From positions 1-5,458 of the forward strand of contig JAUZEU010000470.1 of NCBI GenBank assembly GCA_030838885.1: a stretch of 5,458 nucleotides of DNA. The letters run 5' to 3'. The position numbers and the translations under genes were made by a program. The notes beneath the pieces were generated by a model, which saw only the letters and a list, made by a program, of their open reading frames with translations, did no database searches and was not told where the DNA came from. Of this stretch, positions 1-5,397 are shown piece by piece. Position 1 is the stretch's first letter. Each line of letters opens with the position of its first letter. The DNA comes from Bryobacterales bacterium. GTDB lineage: Bacteria; Acidobacteriota; Terriglobia; Bryobacterales; Bryobacteraceae.

Positions 1-171
1 GTCACCGAAGACAAACTCTACTGCGTCTACCTGGCTCCGGACGAGGACACCATTCGCGAGCACGCCCGCCGCGCAGGTATTCCAGTCGATCGTGTGGCCG
101 CCGTGCGCCGTCTGCTGGATCCTGCTAACCTGCCACAGCAGCCCCGGCTTCCCCCAGAGAGTATTGAATAG
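1..171 (+). CDS. DUF4242 (SCO4226-like nickel-binding) protein, 3' end only
   Basis: The window opens inside this gene in frame 1, and 56 codons remain before the TAG at 169-171. The translation includes the stretches DKLYCVYLAPDEDTIREHAR and IPVDRVAAVRRLLDP. This is the C-terminal half signature of DUF4242, a small ferredoxin-fold family whose structurally studied member is the Streptomyces nickel-binding protein SCO4226. Family members are usually about 80-90 residues, so roughly the first 30-40 residues lie outside the window. The Cys at fragment residue 8 and His at residue 21 are visible potential ligands. The last 16 residues (PANLPQQPRLPPESIE) form a proline-rich tail beyond the usual domain end, and its codons overlap the 3' end of the convergent regulator gene. 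Family assignment is from motif recognition; metal binding is known for the family and is not shown here. Confidence 0.82.
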   Translation, partial: VTEDKLYCVYLAPDEDTIREHARRAGIPVDRVAAVRRLLDPANLPQQPRLPPESIE

Positions 172-2722
172 CATTTTCCAGGCTCATCGCAGCGCCTTCC
201 GCCCACGCGCTCTTCCCCTCGGCCTCACCGAGCGACGTCCACGCAGGCAGCAGCGTCTGATCGAGTCTGAATTGCTCCGCCGGATGCCGGGGAGCGCTGA
301 TCGACTGGCGTAAATGCGCTGCGGCGGCGGCAAGCTTCAGCGCACGTGCCGCCCGTCCCAGAGCCAGCGCCAGAAAAGCGGACCCTTCCAGTGCCCGTGC
401 GATCCCGCGCCGGTGCCCCAGAGACGCGAAAATTTCCAGTGCCTCGCGACACGCCGCGTGTGCAGCCGGATGGTCCCCCTGCATAGCGGCCACGTAGGCC
501 AGGTCTGTCAGGGAGCGTCCGGAACCCCACGGGTCTCCGGCTTGCCGGAACGCTGCAAGAGCGCGTTGATACAACCCCCGCGCGGCAACCGTGTCGCCCT
601 GTGTGCGAGCGATATCTCCCTGCTGGTTCACACACCAGGCCGCGCCGGTGCGATCGCCAAATTCCCTGAAGATTTCTGCCGCTTCCAGCAGCGCACGCTG
701 CGCCCGTGGATAGTCGCCGCGAGTCCTCACCACATTAGCCAGATTGTGCAGGCAGCGCGCGATTGCCAGCCGGTCCCGCAGCATACGCCAGTACGCGAGG
801 CTTCGCTCGAAGTTGCTCTCCGCCGCGGAGTAGTCGCCCCGGTCCCGCGCCACTACCGCTAAAGCGTTCAAAGAAACCGCTATGCCCGACTCATCCCCCA
901 ATTCTTCATAAAGAGACAGGCTCTCCTGCAGGAAAAGCCTTGCAGCCGAATAATCGCCTTGCACCGTGGCAAAAACGCTCAGAAAAACCGATACTTTGGC
1001 CCGTTCTTTCGGGCAGTCAGCGCCCGCCAGACGCAAACCGGTTTCCAGCCGGATCCGGCCCTCGGTCAGGTACTCCCGCATATCCCAGAACCGGAACAGC
1101 GCCATGCAAAGACGCAGGCCCCAGTCCCGGTCCCGTGTCTGAAACAGCCAGTCCAAAGCGGACCGGAAATTATCGACCTCCGCGTCGCATAACGTTAGCC
1201 AGCGAGCCCGCTCGGCGGAGCTCAGCTCCGGATTCCCTTCCTCCGCCAGCACCAGACAGTACGCCGCATGGGCCCGCCGCGCCGCGGCATGCTCACCACT
1301 ATCCGTGAGGCGCTCCAGGGCGTACTCGCGCATCGTTTCCAGCATCGCGAAACGCGGCTCGGCCTCGGCTCCGTCCACACGCAGAACCAGACTCTTATCT
1401 ACCAGGGACGACAGCCCTTCAAACAGATCAATACCGAGGTCGCGACTTGTGTTGCAGACCGCTTCCGCGGCCTCCAGCGTGCATCCGCCGGCAAACACGG
1501 AAAGCCGTCGAAACAGTTTCCCCTCAGCCCCATTCAACAGACCGTGGCTCCAGTCAATGGTTCTGCGCAGCGTCTGCTGCCTTTCCGGCAGGTCAAGGGC
1601 GCCTCCGGTCAGCAATTGAAGGCGGCATTGCAGCCGCTCCAGCATGGCGTGGGGCGACAGCATCTTGCTTCGGGCAGCCGCCAGTTCGATAGCCAGCGGC
1701 AACCCGTCCAGCCTCAGACAGATCTCCTGAACCACCGGCGCATTTTCCGGAGTAAGTGCAAAATCGGGCCGGACGGCTGCGGCGCGTTGCGCGAACAATT
1801 CCATCGCCGACCCTTGCGAAAGTGCCGCTACCGGGAATTCCTGTTCGCCGTATACGCGGAGGCAAGACCGGCTCGTGACCAGGACCTTGAGCGAGGGGCA
1901 CGCCTCCAGTGTTTCGGCCACCACGACCGCAGCCGGCAGGACCTGTTCGAAGTTGTCCAGCACCAGCAGGAATGGTCCCGAATTCTGCAGCTGATCGCCA
2001 ATGAGTTGTGGGATGGTACGGTTCGCCACTTGCTGGATTTCGAGCGCGTCCGCCAGAGCGGTTGCCACCAGGTCCGCATGCGTGATCGAAGCCAGACTGA
2101 CAAACTGAACACCCGCCGTGAACCGGTCCGCCATCGCGGCCGCTACAGCGATCGCCAGTTGGGTCTTTCCAGCACCGCCCGGACCAGTGAGGCTCAAGAG
2201 CCGGACATCTCGCCGGAGCAGCAACTCTGTGGCCTCTGCCACTTGTTGTTCTCGTCCGATCAGCGAGGTACGCGGCGCTGGCAGGCCGTGGCGCTTCCTT
2301 GCAATCTTCGCCGGGGGCGCCTCGCCCCCGCTGGACACATCAAAGCTGGACACGTCGAAGCTGGACAGGTCAAAAGGATCGGTTCCTGCGAGAGCATGTG
2401 GCTTCGTCGCGCACGGAATCACCTCAGCAGTAAACAGGTAGCCGCGCCGGGGTACGGTCCGGAACAACTGCTGGCTGCGGTCGTCCAGGGCACGGCGCAA
2501 CTCGAGCGCGCACTGCACCAGCGAGTCGTCAGTAACGAAGGAATTGGGCCAGACCGCCTGCATCAATTCCTGCTTGCCGATCAGCTGTCCAGGGTGTTCC
2601 ACCAGGTACTTGAGAGTTTCAAATACCTTGGGGCGAAGCCTGATCTCCTCGCCGGCTTTAACTACACACCCCCTCACAAGGTCCAGCGTGAACTCGCCGA
2701 ATTGGTAGTTTAAGGACCTCAT
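125..2722 (-). CDS. Winged-helix / NB-ARC-type STAND ATPase / TPR transcriptional regulator
   Basis: A complete 865-residue cytoplasmic regulator with no signal peptide or membrane segment. Residues about 5-101 form an OmpR/PhoB-type winged helix (Trans_reg_C): FGEFTLD at 8-14, recognition-helix region TDDSLVQCALELRRAL at 64-79, and the wing PRRGYLF at 91-97. A low-complexity linker (about 105-150) contains three FD(L/V)SS units. The ATPase follows (about 151-470): LIGRE at 154-158, Walker A GPGGAGKT at 180-187, Walker B LLVLDN at 252-257, TSR at 283-285 and the GLPLA motif at 340-344. Residues DWSHGLL and FRRLSVFAGG (390-413) are the typical winged-helix part of COG3903-like ATPases. Residues about 575-800 are TPRs. 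The family couples ATP and ligand sensing to transcription activation, as in MalT/AfsR. The start at 2722 places the winged-helix strand at the usual distance, although its Shine-Dalgarno is weak. It is divergent from the 2929 gene, which is its most likely local target (inference). The ligand is unknown. Confidence 0.93.
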   Translation of the reverse strand: MRSLNYQFGEFTLDLVRGCVVKAGEEIRLRPKVFETLKYLVEHPGQLIGKQELMQAVWPNSFVTDDSLVQCALELRRALDDRSQQLFRTVPRRGYLFTAEVIPCATKPHALAGTDPFDLSSFDVSSFDVSSGGEAPPAKIARKRHGLPAPRTSLIGREQQVAEATELLLRRDVRLLSLTGPGGAGKTQLAIAVAAAMADRFTAGVQFVSLASITHADLVATALADALEIQQVANRTIPQLIGDQLQNSGPFLLVLDNFEQVLPAAVVVAETLEACPSLKVLVTSRSCLRVYGEQEFPVAALSQGSAMELFAQRAAAVRPDFALTPENAPVVQEICLRLDGLPLAIELAAARSKMLSPHAMLERLQCRLQLLTGGALDLPERQQTLRRTIDWSHGLLNGAEGKLFRRLSVFAGGCTLEAAEAVCNTSRDLGIDLFEGLSSLVDKSLVLRVDGAEAEPRFAMLETMREYALERLTDSGEHAAARRAHAAYCLVLAEEGNPELSSAERARWLTLCDAEVDNFRSALDWLFQTRDRDWGLRLCMALFRFWDMREYLTEGRIRLETGLRLAGADCPKERAKVSVFLSVFATVQGDYSAARLFLQESLSLYEELGDESGIAVSLNALAVVARDRGDYSAAESNFERSLAYWRMLRDRLAIARCLHNLANVVRTRGDYPRAQRALLEAAEIFREFGDRTGAAWCVNQQGDIARTQGDTVAARGLYQRALAAFRQAGDPWGSGRSLTDLAYVAAMQGDHPAAHAACREALEIFASLGHRRGIARALEGSAFLALALGRAARALKLAAAAAHLRQSISAPRHPAEQFRLDQTLLPAWTSLGEAEGKSAWAEGAAMSLENAIQYSLGEAGAAVAG
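2312..2330. repeat. 8-bp perfect inverted repeat inside the regulator linker codons
   Basis: CGGGGGCG at 2312-2319 and CGCCCCCG at 2323-2330 are perfect reverse complements around a 3-base loop, CCT. The element lies in the codons for the low-complexity linker just after the winged helix (the GGEAPP region), directly beside the 15-bp tandem repeats. It would give a strong hairpin in DNA or mRNA. It may simply be Gly/Pro codons in a high-G+C gene. Confidence 0.6.
2330..2374. repeat. Three tandem 15-bp units encoding FD(L/V)SS in the regulator linker
   Basis: Read on the plus strand, the units are GCTGGACACATCAAA (2330-2344), GCTGGACACGTCGAA (2345-2359) and GCTGGACAGGTCAAA (2360-2374), differing at only a few positions. 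In the regulator's frame each encodes five linker residues, FDLSS, FDVSS and FDVSS (residues 117-131), between the DNA-binding domain and the ATPase. Because the unit is a multiple of three, copy gain or loss would keep the frame. This is typical of slippage in an unconstrained linker. Confidence 0.85.
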
Positions 2723-2797
2723 GTCCAGGTGCGCTCCCGGCCAGCAAAATCAGGCAGCTTACGCGTTTTTATTTTGGTTTTTCTTTGGCGTTGTTTC

Positions 2798-2826
2798 GTT
2801 ACTTCTCATGCCGGTGATTGTTACTT
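2798..2826. promoter_or_regulatory. Candidate operator: direct repeat GTTACTT, 22-bp spacing
   Basis: GTTACTT occurs at 2798-2804 and again at 2820-2826, with extended match GTTACTTCTC versus GTTACTTTTG. The start-to-start distance of 22 bp is about two helical turns and would put both copies on the same DNA face. OmpR/PhoB-type winged helices characteristically bind tandem direct repeats, and the adjacent gene encodes such a domain. The link is inference; seven bases repeated once in a T-rich region could be chance. Confidence 0.3.
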
Positions 2827-2913
2827 TTGCAATTGTCAGGCGGGCTCAGCACTCCACAAAGCGAATTCTAGCAAAATGCGGAGCAGGCGCTATGCAGATG
2901 AGTACCCGTCCAC

Positions 2914-2952
2914 AAAAGGAAGAAGTCAATGAGTACATCGCAGTTTCCCACT
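2914..2952 (+). repeat. Copy 1 of a duplicated translation-start region
   Basis: This 39-base stretch covers the ribosome binding site and first eight codons of the secreted-protein gene. It aligns without gaps to 3634-3672 with 30 of 39 bases identical: 10/15 before the ATG and 20/24 from the ATG onward. The encoded starts are MSTSQFPT here and MSRAQLPT in the other copy. Similarity stops soon after, so only the start region is shared. Confidence 0.7.
2917..2920 (+). promoter_or_regulatory. Ribosome binding site for the 2929 gene
   Basis: AGGA in the purine-rich run AAAAGGAAGAAG (2914-2925) lies 8 bases before the ATG at 2929. This supports the 2929 start over the in-frame possibilities upstream. 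The octamer ATGAGTAC also occurs at 2898-2905, 31 bases upstream and in another frame, but that copy lacks a comparable purine run. Confidence 0.75.
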
Positions 2953-3564
2953 ATCAATTTCAAAGTCAAACGATTCGCGACGAACATTCAGTATTCCGTC
3001 ATCGCGATCGTTCTGATCAGCGTTGGTCCTTCGCGCGCCCTGGCGCAGGACGGCCACTCGCACATGCCAACATCACAACAATCCGAAATGACACGGGAGC
3101 AGCGCAACAATGCCGGCGCCCTTGTCCAGATCGTTCGGCAGTCCACCGAACGATTCAAAAATGTCTCTGCGGCTGTGGCAGAGGGGTACGCCCTTCAATT
3201 CGGCTGCGTCAGCGGCTCCGACTCAGGCGCAATGGGACTCCATTATGTAAACGGAGACCTGGTAAAGAGCGGCGTTCTCGACGCCACCCGTCCCCAGATC
3301 GTAATCTACGAACCGATGCCAGGCGGAGGTCTGCGACTGAGCGGCGCCGACTATCTCCTGATCGCCGACGCATGGAATGCCACCCACTCCGGTCCCCCGG
3401 AGCTCATGGGACAGCTCTTTCATCTGTTCGACGCCCCTAATCGCTTCGGGCTCCCGGCCTTCTACACCCTGCATGTCTGGGCGTGGAAAGACAATCCCAA
3501 CGGTGCATTCGTGAACTGGCACCCGAACGTGTCATGCCAGTCATTCGCCGGCCAAAACCCCTGA
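2929..3564 (+). CDS. Secreted protein of an uncharacterised family
   Basis: A 211-residue protein. Residues 1-39 look like a Sec signal peptide: a basic stretch KVKR at 12-15, hydrophobic core YSVIAIVLISVG at 22-33, and a signal-peptidase I type ALA at 37-39 before QDG. The mature part opens with GHSHM, then a helical, charged segment (about 52-85). A compact domain follows with motifs FGCVSG (91-96), GAMGLHYVN (100-108), IVIYEP (124-129), LFHLFDAPNRFGLP (163-176) and LHVWAWKDNPNGAF (181-194), ending NWHPNVSC. I recognise this as a recurrent hypothetical-protein family but know no function. Cys93 and Cys203 are the only cysteines and could form a disulphide after export. His105, His165, His182 and His198, in well-patterned motifs, could bind metal or heme (inference). 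It is the first gene of the rightward block, divergent from the regulator. Confidence 0.9.
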   Translation: MSTSQFPTINFKVKRFATNIQYSVIAIVLISVGPSRALAQDGHSHMPTSQQSEMTREQRNNAGALVQIVRQSTERFKNVSAAVAEGYALQFGCVSGSDSGAMGLHYVNGDLVKSGVLDATRPQIVIYEPMPGGGLRLSGADYLLIADAWNATHSGPPELMGQLFHLFDAPNRFGLPAFYTLHVWAWKDNPNGAFVNWHPNVSCQSFAGQNP

Positions 3565-3573
3565 GTCGGGGTT
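3556..3573 (+). terminator. Hairpin straddling the stop codon of the 2929 gene (weak terminator or processing site)
   Basis: AACCCC (3556-3561) and GGGGTT (3568-3573) pair perfectly around the loop TGAGTC, and the stop codon TGA (3562-3564) lies in the loop. The stem is only 6 bp, and the following bases ATAAGTCGG lack a T-run. It is therefore a poor intrinsic terminator. It may instead be an mRNA 3' end or stability structure limiting expression of the genes downstream. The inverted repeat is directly visible; its role is inferred. Confidence 0.35.
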
Positions 3574-3633
3574 ATAAGTCGGTTAAACATCACAGCTCAA
3601 CAGCAAAAGAAAACGTGCACGAATTCAGGAATG

Positions 3634-3672
3634 AAAGGGGAAAATCCAATGAGTAGAGCACAGCTTCCCACT
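3634..3672 (+). repeat. Copy 2 of the duplicated translation-start region
   Basis: This is the partner of 2914-2952 (30/39 identical). It contains the strong purine run AAAGGGGAAAA, the ATG at 3649 and codons for MSRAQLPT. Differences in the coding part preserve the pattern MS-x-x-Q-x-P-T. This suggests either conservation as a peptide or a fairly recent duplication. Confidence 0.7.
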
Positions 3673-3912
3673 GTTGACAGGAACCAGCCGAACGCCTTTA
3701 TCGGTCCATTCGTGACCGGTAAAGGCGCCCCGGCCGGCGCGGGAATCCTCTGTGTACTTCCCGGCGCAGGCCTCGCGCGGCCCCTGCCTCGAATTCTGCG
3801 GCAGGCCTGGTCGGGCATACCTCCTGCTTTCAGAGCGGCGCAAATGTATGAAACACTCCCCTCCTGCAATCTTTGGCTTGTTTTTCCCACGCTGCGAGTA
3901 CAAGGTGTGTAG
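3649..3912 (+). CDS. Small hypothetical ORF, possibly a gene remnant
   Basis: An 87-residue frame beginning MSRAQLPTVDRNQPNAFIGP. The start at 3649 is preferred because AGGGGA at 3636-3641 lies 7 bases upstream. The in-frame ATG at 3631 has only an AGGA directly touching it. The first eight codons and the ribosome binding site match those of the 2929 gene, which argues that translation initiation is or was real. After about residue 28 the sequence becomes Pro/Gly/Arg-rich, with no family, signal peptide or membrane segment I recognise, and with several DNA inverted repeats. It could be a short peptide gene, a duplicated 5' end running into non-coding DNA, or a decayed gene. It sits between two secreted-protein genes, in the same direction. 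Confidence 0.4.
   Translation: MSRAQLPTVDRNQPNAFIGPFVTGKGAPAGAGILCVLPGAGLARPLPRILRQAWSGIPPAFRAAQMYETLPSCNLWLVFPTLRVQGV
3783..3805. repeat. Inverted repeat in the distal part of the small ORF
   Basis: CCTGCC (3783-3788) is perfectly complementary to GGCAGG (3800-3805) across an 11-base loop containing GAATTC. A second short inverted repeat lies upstream: GCGCC at 3725-3729 with GGCGC at 3736-3740. Together they make this G+C-rich segment look structured and weaken the case that the whole small ORF is protein-coding. Confidence 0.45.
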
Positions 3913-3922
3913 GTCGGCATCA

Positions 3923-4007
3923 GTTCATAAATCGCCAGCGAAGGGCGGCTATGAACTTGGACCTGGACAGCGACCCTGAACCCGATTGAGCCCGACCAGG
4001 GAGCAAG
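3923..4007 (+). promoter_or_regulatory. Structured leader of the haloperoxidase-like gene (two hairpins)
   Basis: The 125-base gap 3913-4037 before the enzyme gene can fold into two consecutive hairpins. The first pairs GTTCATA (3923-3929) with TATGAAC (3950-3956), with an inner stem CGCC (3933-3936)/GGCG (3944-3947) and loop AGCGAAG. The second pairs CTTG (3956-3959) with CAAG (4004-4007) and CCTGG (3962-3966) with CCAGG (3996-4000). An alternative CCCTG (3974-3978)/CAGGG (3997-4001) pairing competes with it. The rest, to the ribosome binding site, is A-rich and unpaired. It matches no riboswitch class I know. It could be a 5' UTR regulator or an intercistronic structure. Confidence 0.4.
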
Positions 4008-4025
4008 CAAACAAGTACCAACAGC

Positions 4026-4030
4026 AGGAG
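4026..4030 (+). promoter_or_regulatory. Ribosome binding site for the haloperoxidase-like gene
   Basis: AGGAG lies 7 bases before the ATG at 4038. This near-consensus site fixes the start and places the signal peptide at the N-terminus. Confidence 0.85.
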
Positions 4031-4037
4031 AAGTAAT

Positions 4038-5288
4038 ATGAAACGAACCCTGTTAACACTTATCGGTCTGACCGTCCTCATTCTGCCCGGAATCGCACCG
4101 GCGCAAAATGCTGTGACCGATTGGAATAGCATCGCAGTAACTACAGCGTCCGCCGGGAACTCAGCGATCCCGCCGAACAGTCCAAACGGCATTGCCCTGT
4201 ATCTGGCGTATGTACACCTGGCGATTCACGACGCGGTGAACTCCATCGAGCACCGGTATAAGCCGTACGGGACAGAACTTACATACTCAGGCAGCGCGTC
4301 GGTCGAGGCAGCGGTCGCCACCGCTGCGTACTTCATGTTGCAGTTTCATTTTCCGAATCAGTCCGGCACACTCACGGCCCGCTACAATGCTTCGCTCGCG
4401 GCAATATCGGATACCGGGAAGGCTGAGGGCGTGAATGCGGGGTTGGCTGCGGCGAGTCTGATTTACGCGCTGCGCGCGGGCGATGGTCATGGCGCGAACG
4501 TGCCGTACACCTACCCTGCCGAGCCGACGCCCGGCGTATGGATGCCGACTACACCGGGTGTTGCCCCGATCACACCCTGGATGGGCCAGATGGTGCCGTT
4601 CACCATGCGCAGCGCATCTCAGTTCTTTCCGGGACCGCCGCCATCGCTCTCGAGCGCGGAATGGACGCACGACTACAACCAGGTCAAAGCGCTGGGCGGA
4701 GCGAAGAGCACAGTGCGAACACCGCGGCAAACGGAGATAGGCCTCTTTTGGACCGACAACGCCGCTGTGCAGTATTCACGAGCGTTGCGCAACCTTGCCG
4801 GGGCGCGCGGACTGGATCTTGCAGACACGGCCCGCTTATTTGCGCTTGTTTGGACCAGTTCGGCGGACGCGTTGATCGGGTGCTGGAACGCGAAATACTA
4901 TTACAGCTTTTGGCGGCCGGTCACGGCCATTCGCAACGGCAGCATCGACGGGAATGATGCAACCGCTGAGGATAAGGACTGGACGCCGCTCGCGACTACG
5001 CCCGGGCACCCCGAATATCCTTCCGCGCACGGCTGTTTCACCGGCGCCGTGGCCAATTCGCTGCAGCAATACTTCGGATACCAGAATTTCACGTTCATTC
5101 TGAGCAGCACGGTGACGAAGACGGTGCATGAGATTCGCTACATGAGGGATCTGGAGCGGGAAGTGGAGAATGCGCGCATCTATGCCGGAATCCACTATCA
5201 CCACTCGGTCATTGAAGGTGCCAGTCTGGGGGGCAAAGTGGCGCAACAGACGTTCCAAAACTTCTTCGGACCGAATTCGGAAAAGTAG
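4038..5288 (+). CDS. Secreted vanadium-dependent haloperoxidase / PAP2-family enzyme
   Basis: A complete 416-residue protein. Residues 1-22 form a Sec signal peptide: KR, the hydrophobic run LLTLIGLTVLILPGIA, then APA before Gln23. The N-terminal half is helical (LYLAYVHLAIHDAVNSI at 54-70), as in family members. The C-terminal half holds the oxyanion pocket in order: Lys286 and Arg293 in KYYYSFWRP; Ser329 and His331 in HPEYPSAHG; Arg380 and His386 in ARIYAGIH. These match the vanadate/phosphate ligands of fungal chloroperoxidase (Lys, Arg, Ser-Gly-His, Arg, His) with correct spacing, so His386 would be the axial vanadium ligand and His331 the acid-base residue. The usual Gly of the SGH motif is Ala330. 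It could oxidise halide with peroxide or be a secreted acid phosphatase; the sequence alone does not decide this. It is probably the last gene of the rightward block, before the terminator at 5365. Confidence 0.93.
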   Translation: MKRTLLTLIGLTVLILPGIAPAQNAVTDWNSIAVTTASAGNSAIPPNSPNGIALYLAYVHLAIHDAVNSIEHRYKPYGTELTYSGSASVEAAVATAAYFMLQFHFPNQSGTLTARYNASLAAISDTGKAEGVNAGLAAASLIYALRAGDGHGANVPYTYPAEPTPGVWMPTTPGVAPITPWMGQMVPFTMRSASQFFPGPPPSLSSAEWTHDYNQVKALGGAKSTVRTPRQTEIGLFWTDNAAVQYSRALRNLAGARGLDLADTARLFALVWTSSADALIGCWNAKYYYSFWRPVTAIRNGSIDGNDATAEDKDWTPLATTPGHPEYPSAHGCFTGAVANSLQQYFGYQNFTFILSSTVTKTVHEIRYMRDLEREVENARIYAGIHYHHSVIEGASLGGKVAQQTFQNFFGPNSEK

Positions 5289-5336
5289 GCTTCCAGACGT
5301 CAACTGATTTGGGACGCGCTTCAGGTCGCAGGAAGC
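5289..5336 (+). repeat. Inverted repeat immediately after the haloperoxidase stop codon
   Basis: GCTTCC (5289-5294) is complementary to GGAAGC (5331-5336) over a 36-base loop. The octamer TTTGGGAC is also repeated directly at 5308-5315 and 5337-5344. The long loop makes this a weak mRNA 3' structure. It lies between the stop codon and the better terminator. Confidence 0.35.
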
Positions 5337-5364
5337 TTTGGGACATCCATGATAAGTAATTGTC

Positions 5365-5397
5365 AAGAGGGAGACGGAGGTCCCCGGCCCTCTTTTT
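5365..5397 (+). terminator. Rho-independent terminator of the rightward block
   Basis: AAGAGGG (5365-5371) pairs with CCCTCTT (5388-5394). A possible inner stem is CGG (5375-5377)/CCG (5384-5386), and the hairpin ends in a run of five T (5393-5397). It lies 77 bases after the stop of the haloperoxidase-like gene, in the right orientation. CCCTCT can instead pair with AGAGGG at 5399-5404, which would disrupt this hairpin. Confidence 0.72.

Larger units (their letters stand above)
2723..2928. promoter_or_regulatory. Divergent intergenic control region
   Basis: This 206-bp gap separates the start of the leftward regulator (2722) from the start of the rightward secreted-protein gene (2929), so it must hold the regulator's promoter and very likely the rightward promoter. 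Its composition changes sharply from the flanking genes: 2765-2830 is T-rich, with runs such as GTTTTTATTTTGGTTTTTCTT. I could not identify a convincing -35/-10 pair on either strand. TTGTCA at 2833-2838 has no good partner at 17 bases. The best regulatory candidate is the direct repeat GTTACTT described separately. Confidence 0.7.

Noticed and set aside
1268..2713. A 481-codon open frame on the plus strand
   Set aside because: It is antisense to the clearly recognisable regulator and low in recognisable motifs. Long antisense frames are expected opposite high-G+C genes.
2833..2869. TTGTCA with downstream AATTCT as a sigma-70 promoter
   Set aside because: The spacing is about 25 bases, far from the usual 16-18, and no other -10 candidate fits.
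2729..2932. A 67-codon frame from GTG with a hydrophobic stretch and CYFCNC, ending in ATGA overlap with the 2929 gene
   Set aside because: It would fill the whole divergent promoter region, starting 6 bases from the regulator's ATG. No good ribosome binding site is visible and its T-rich codons do not resemble the neighbours. The ATGA overlap is probably coincidence.
2898..2936. Direct repeat ATGAGTAC (2898-2905 and 2929-2936) as alternative start or recombination site
   Set aside because: The repeat is only 8 bp, the upstream ATG is in a different frame, and no other recombination feature is nearby.
3631..3912. Upstream ATG at 3631 as start of the small ORF
   Set aside because: Its AGGA is directly adjacent to the ATG, too close for initiation. 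The ATG at 3649 has an optimal site and matches the start of the 2929 gene.
3597..4010. A 137-codon minus-strand frame across the small-ORF region
   Set aside because: No recognisable domain, and it runs antisense to a better initiation signal and to the leader of the enzyme gene. Its Arg/Pro/Gly-rich composition is typical of a shadow frame.
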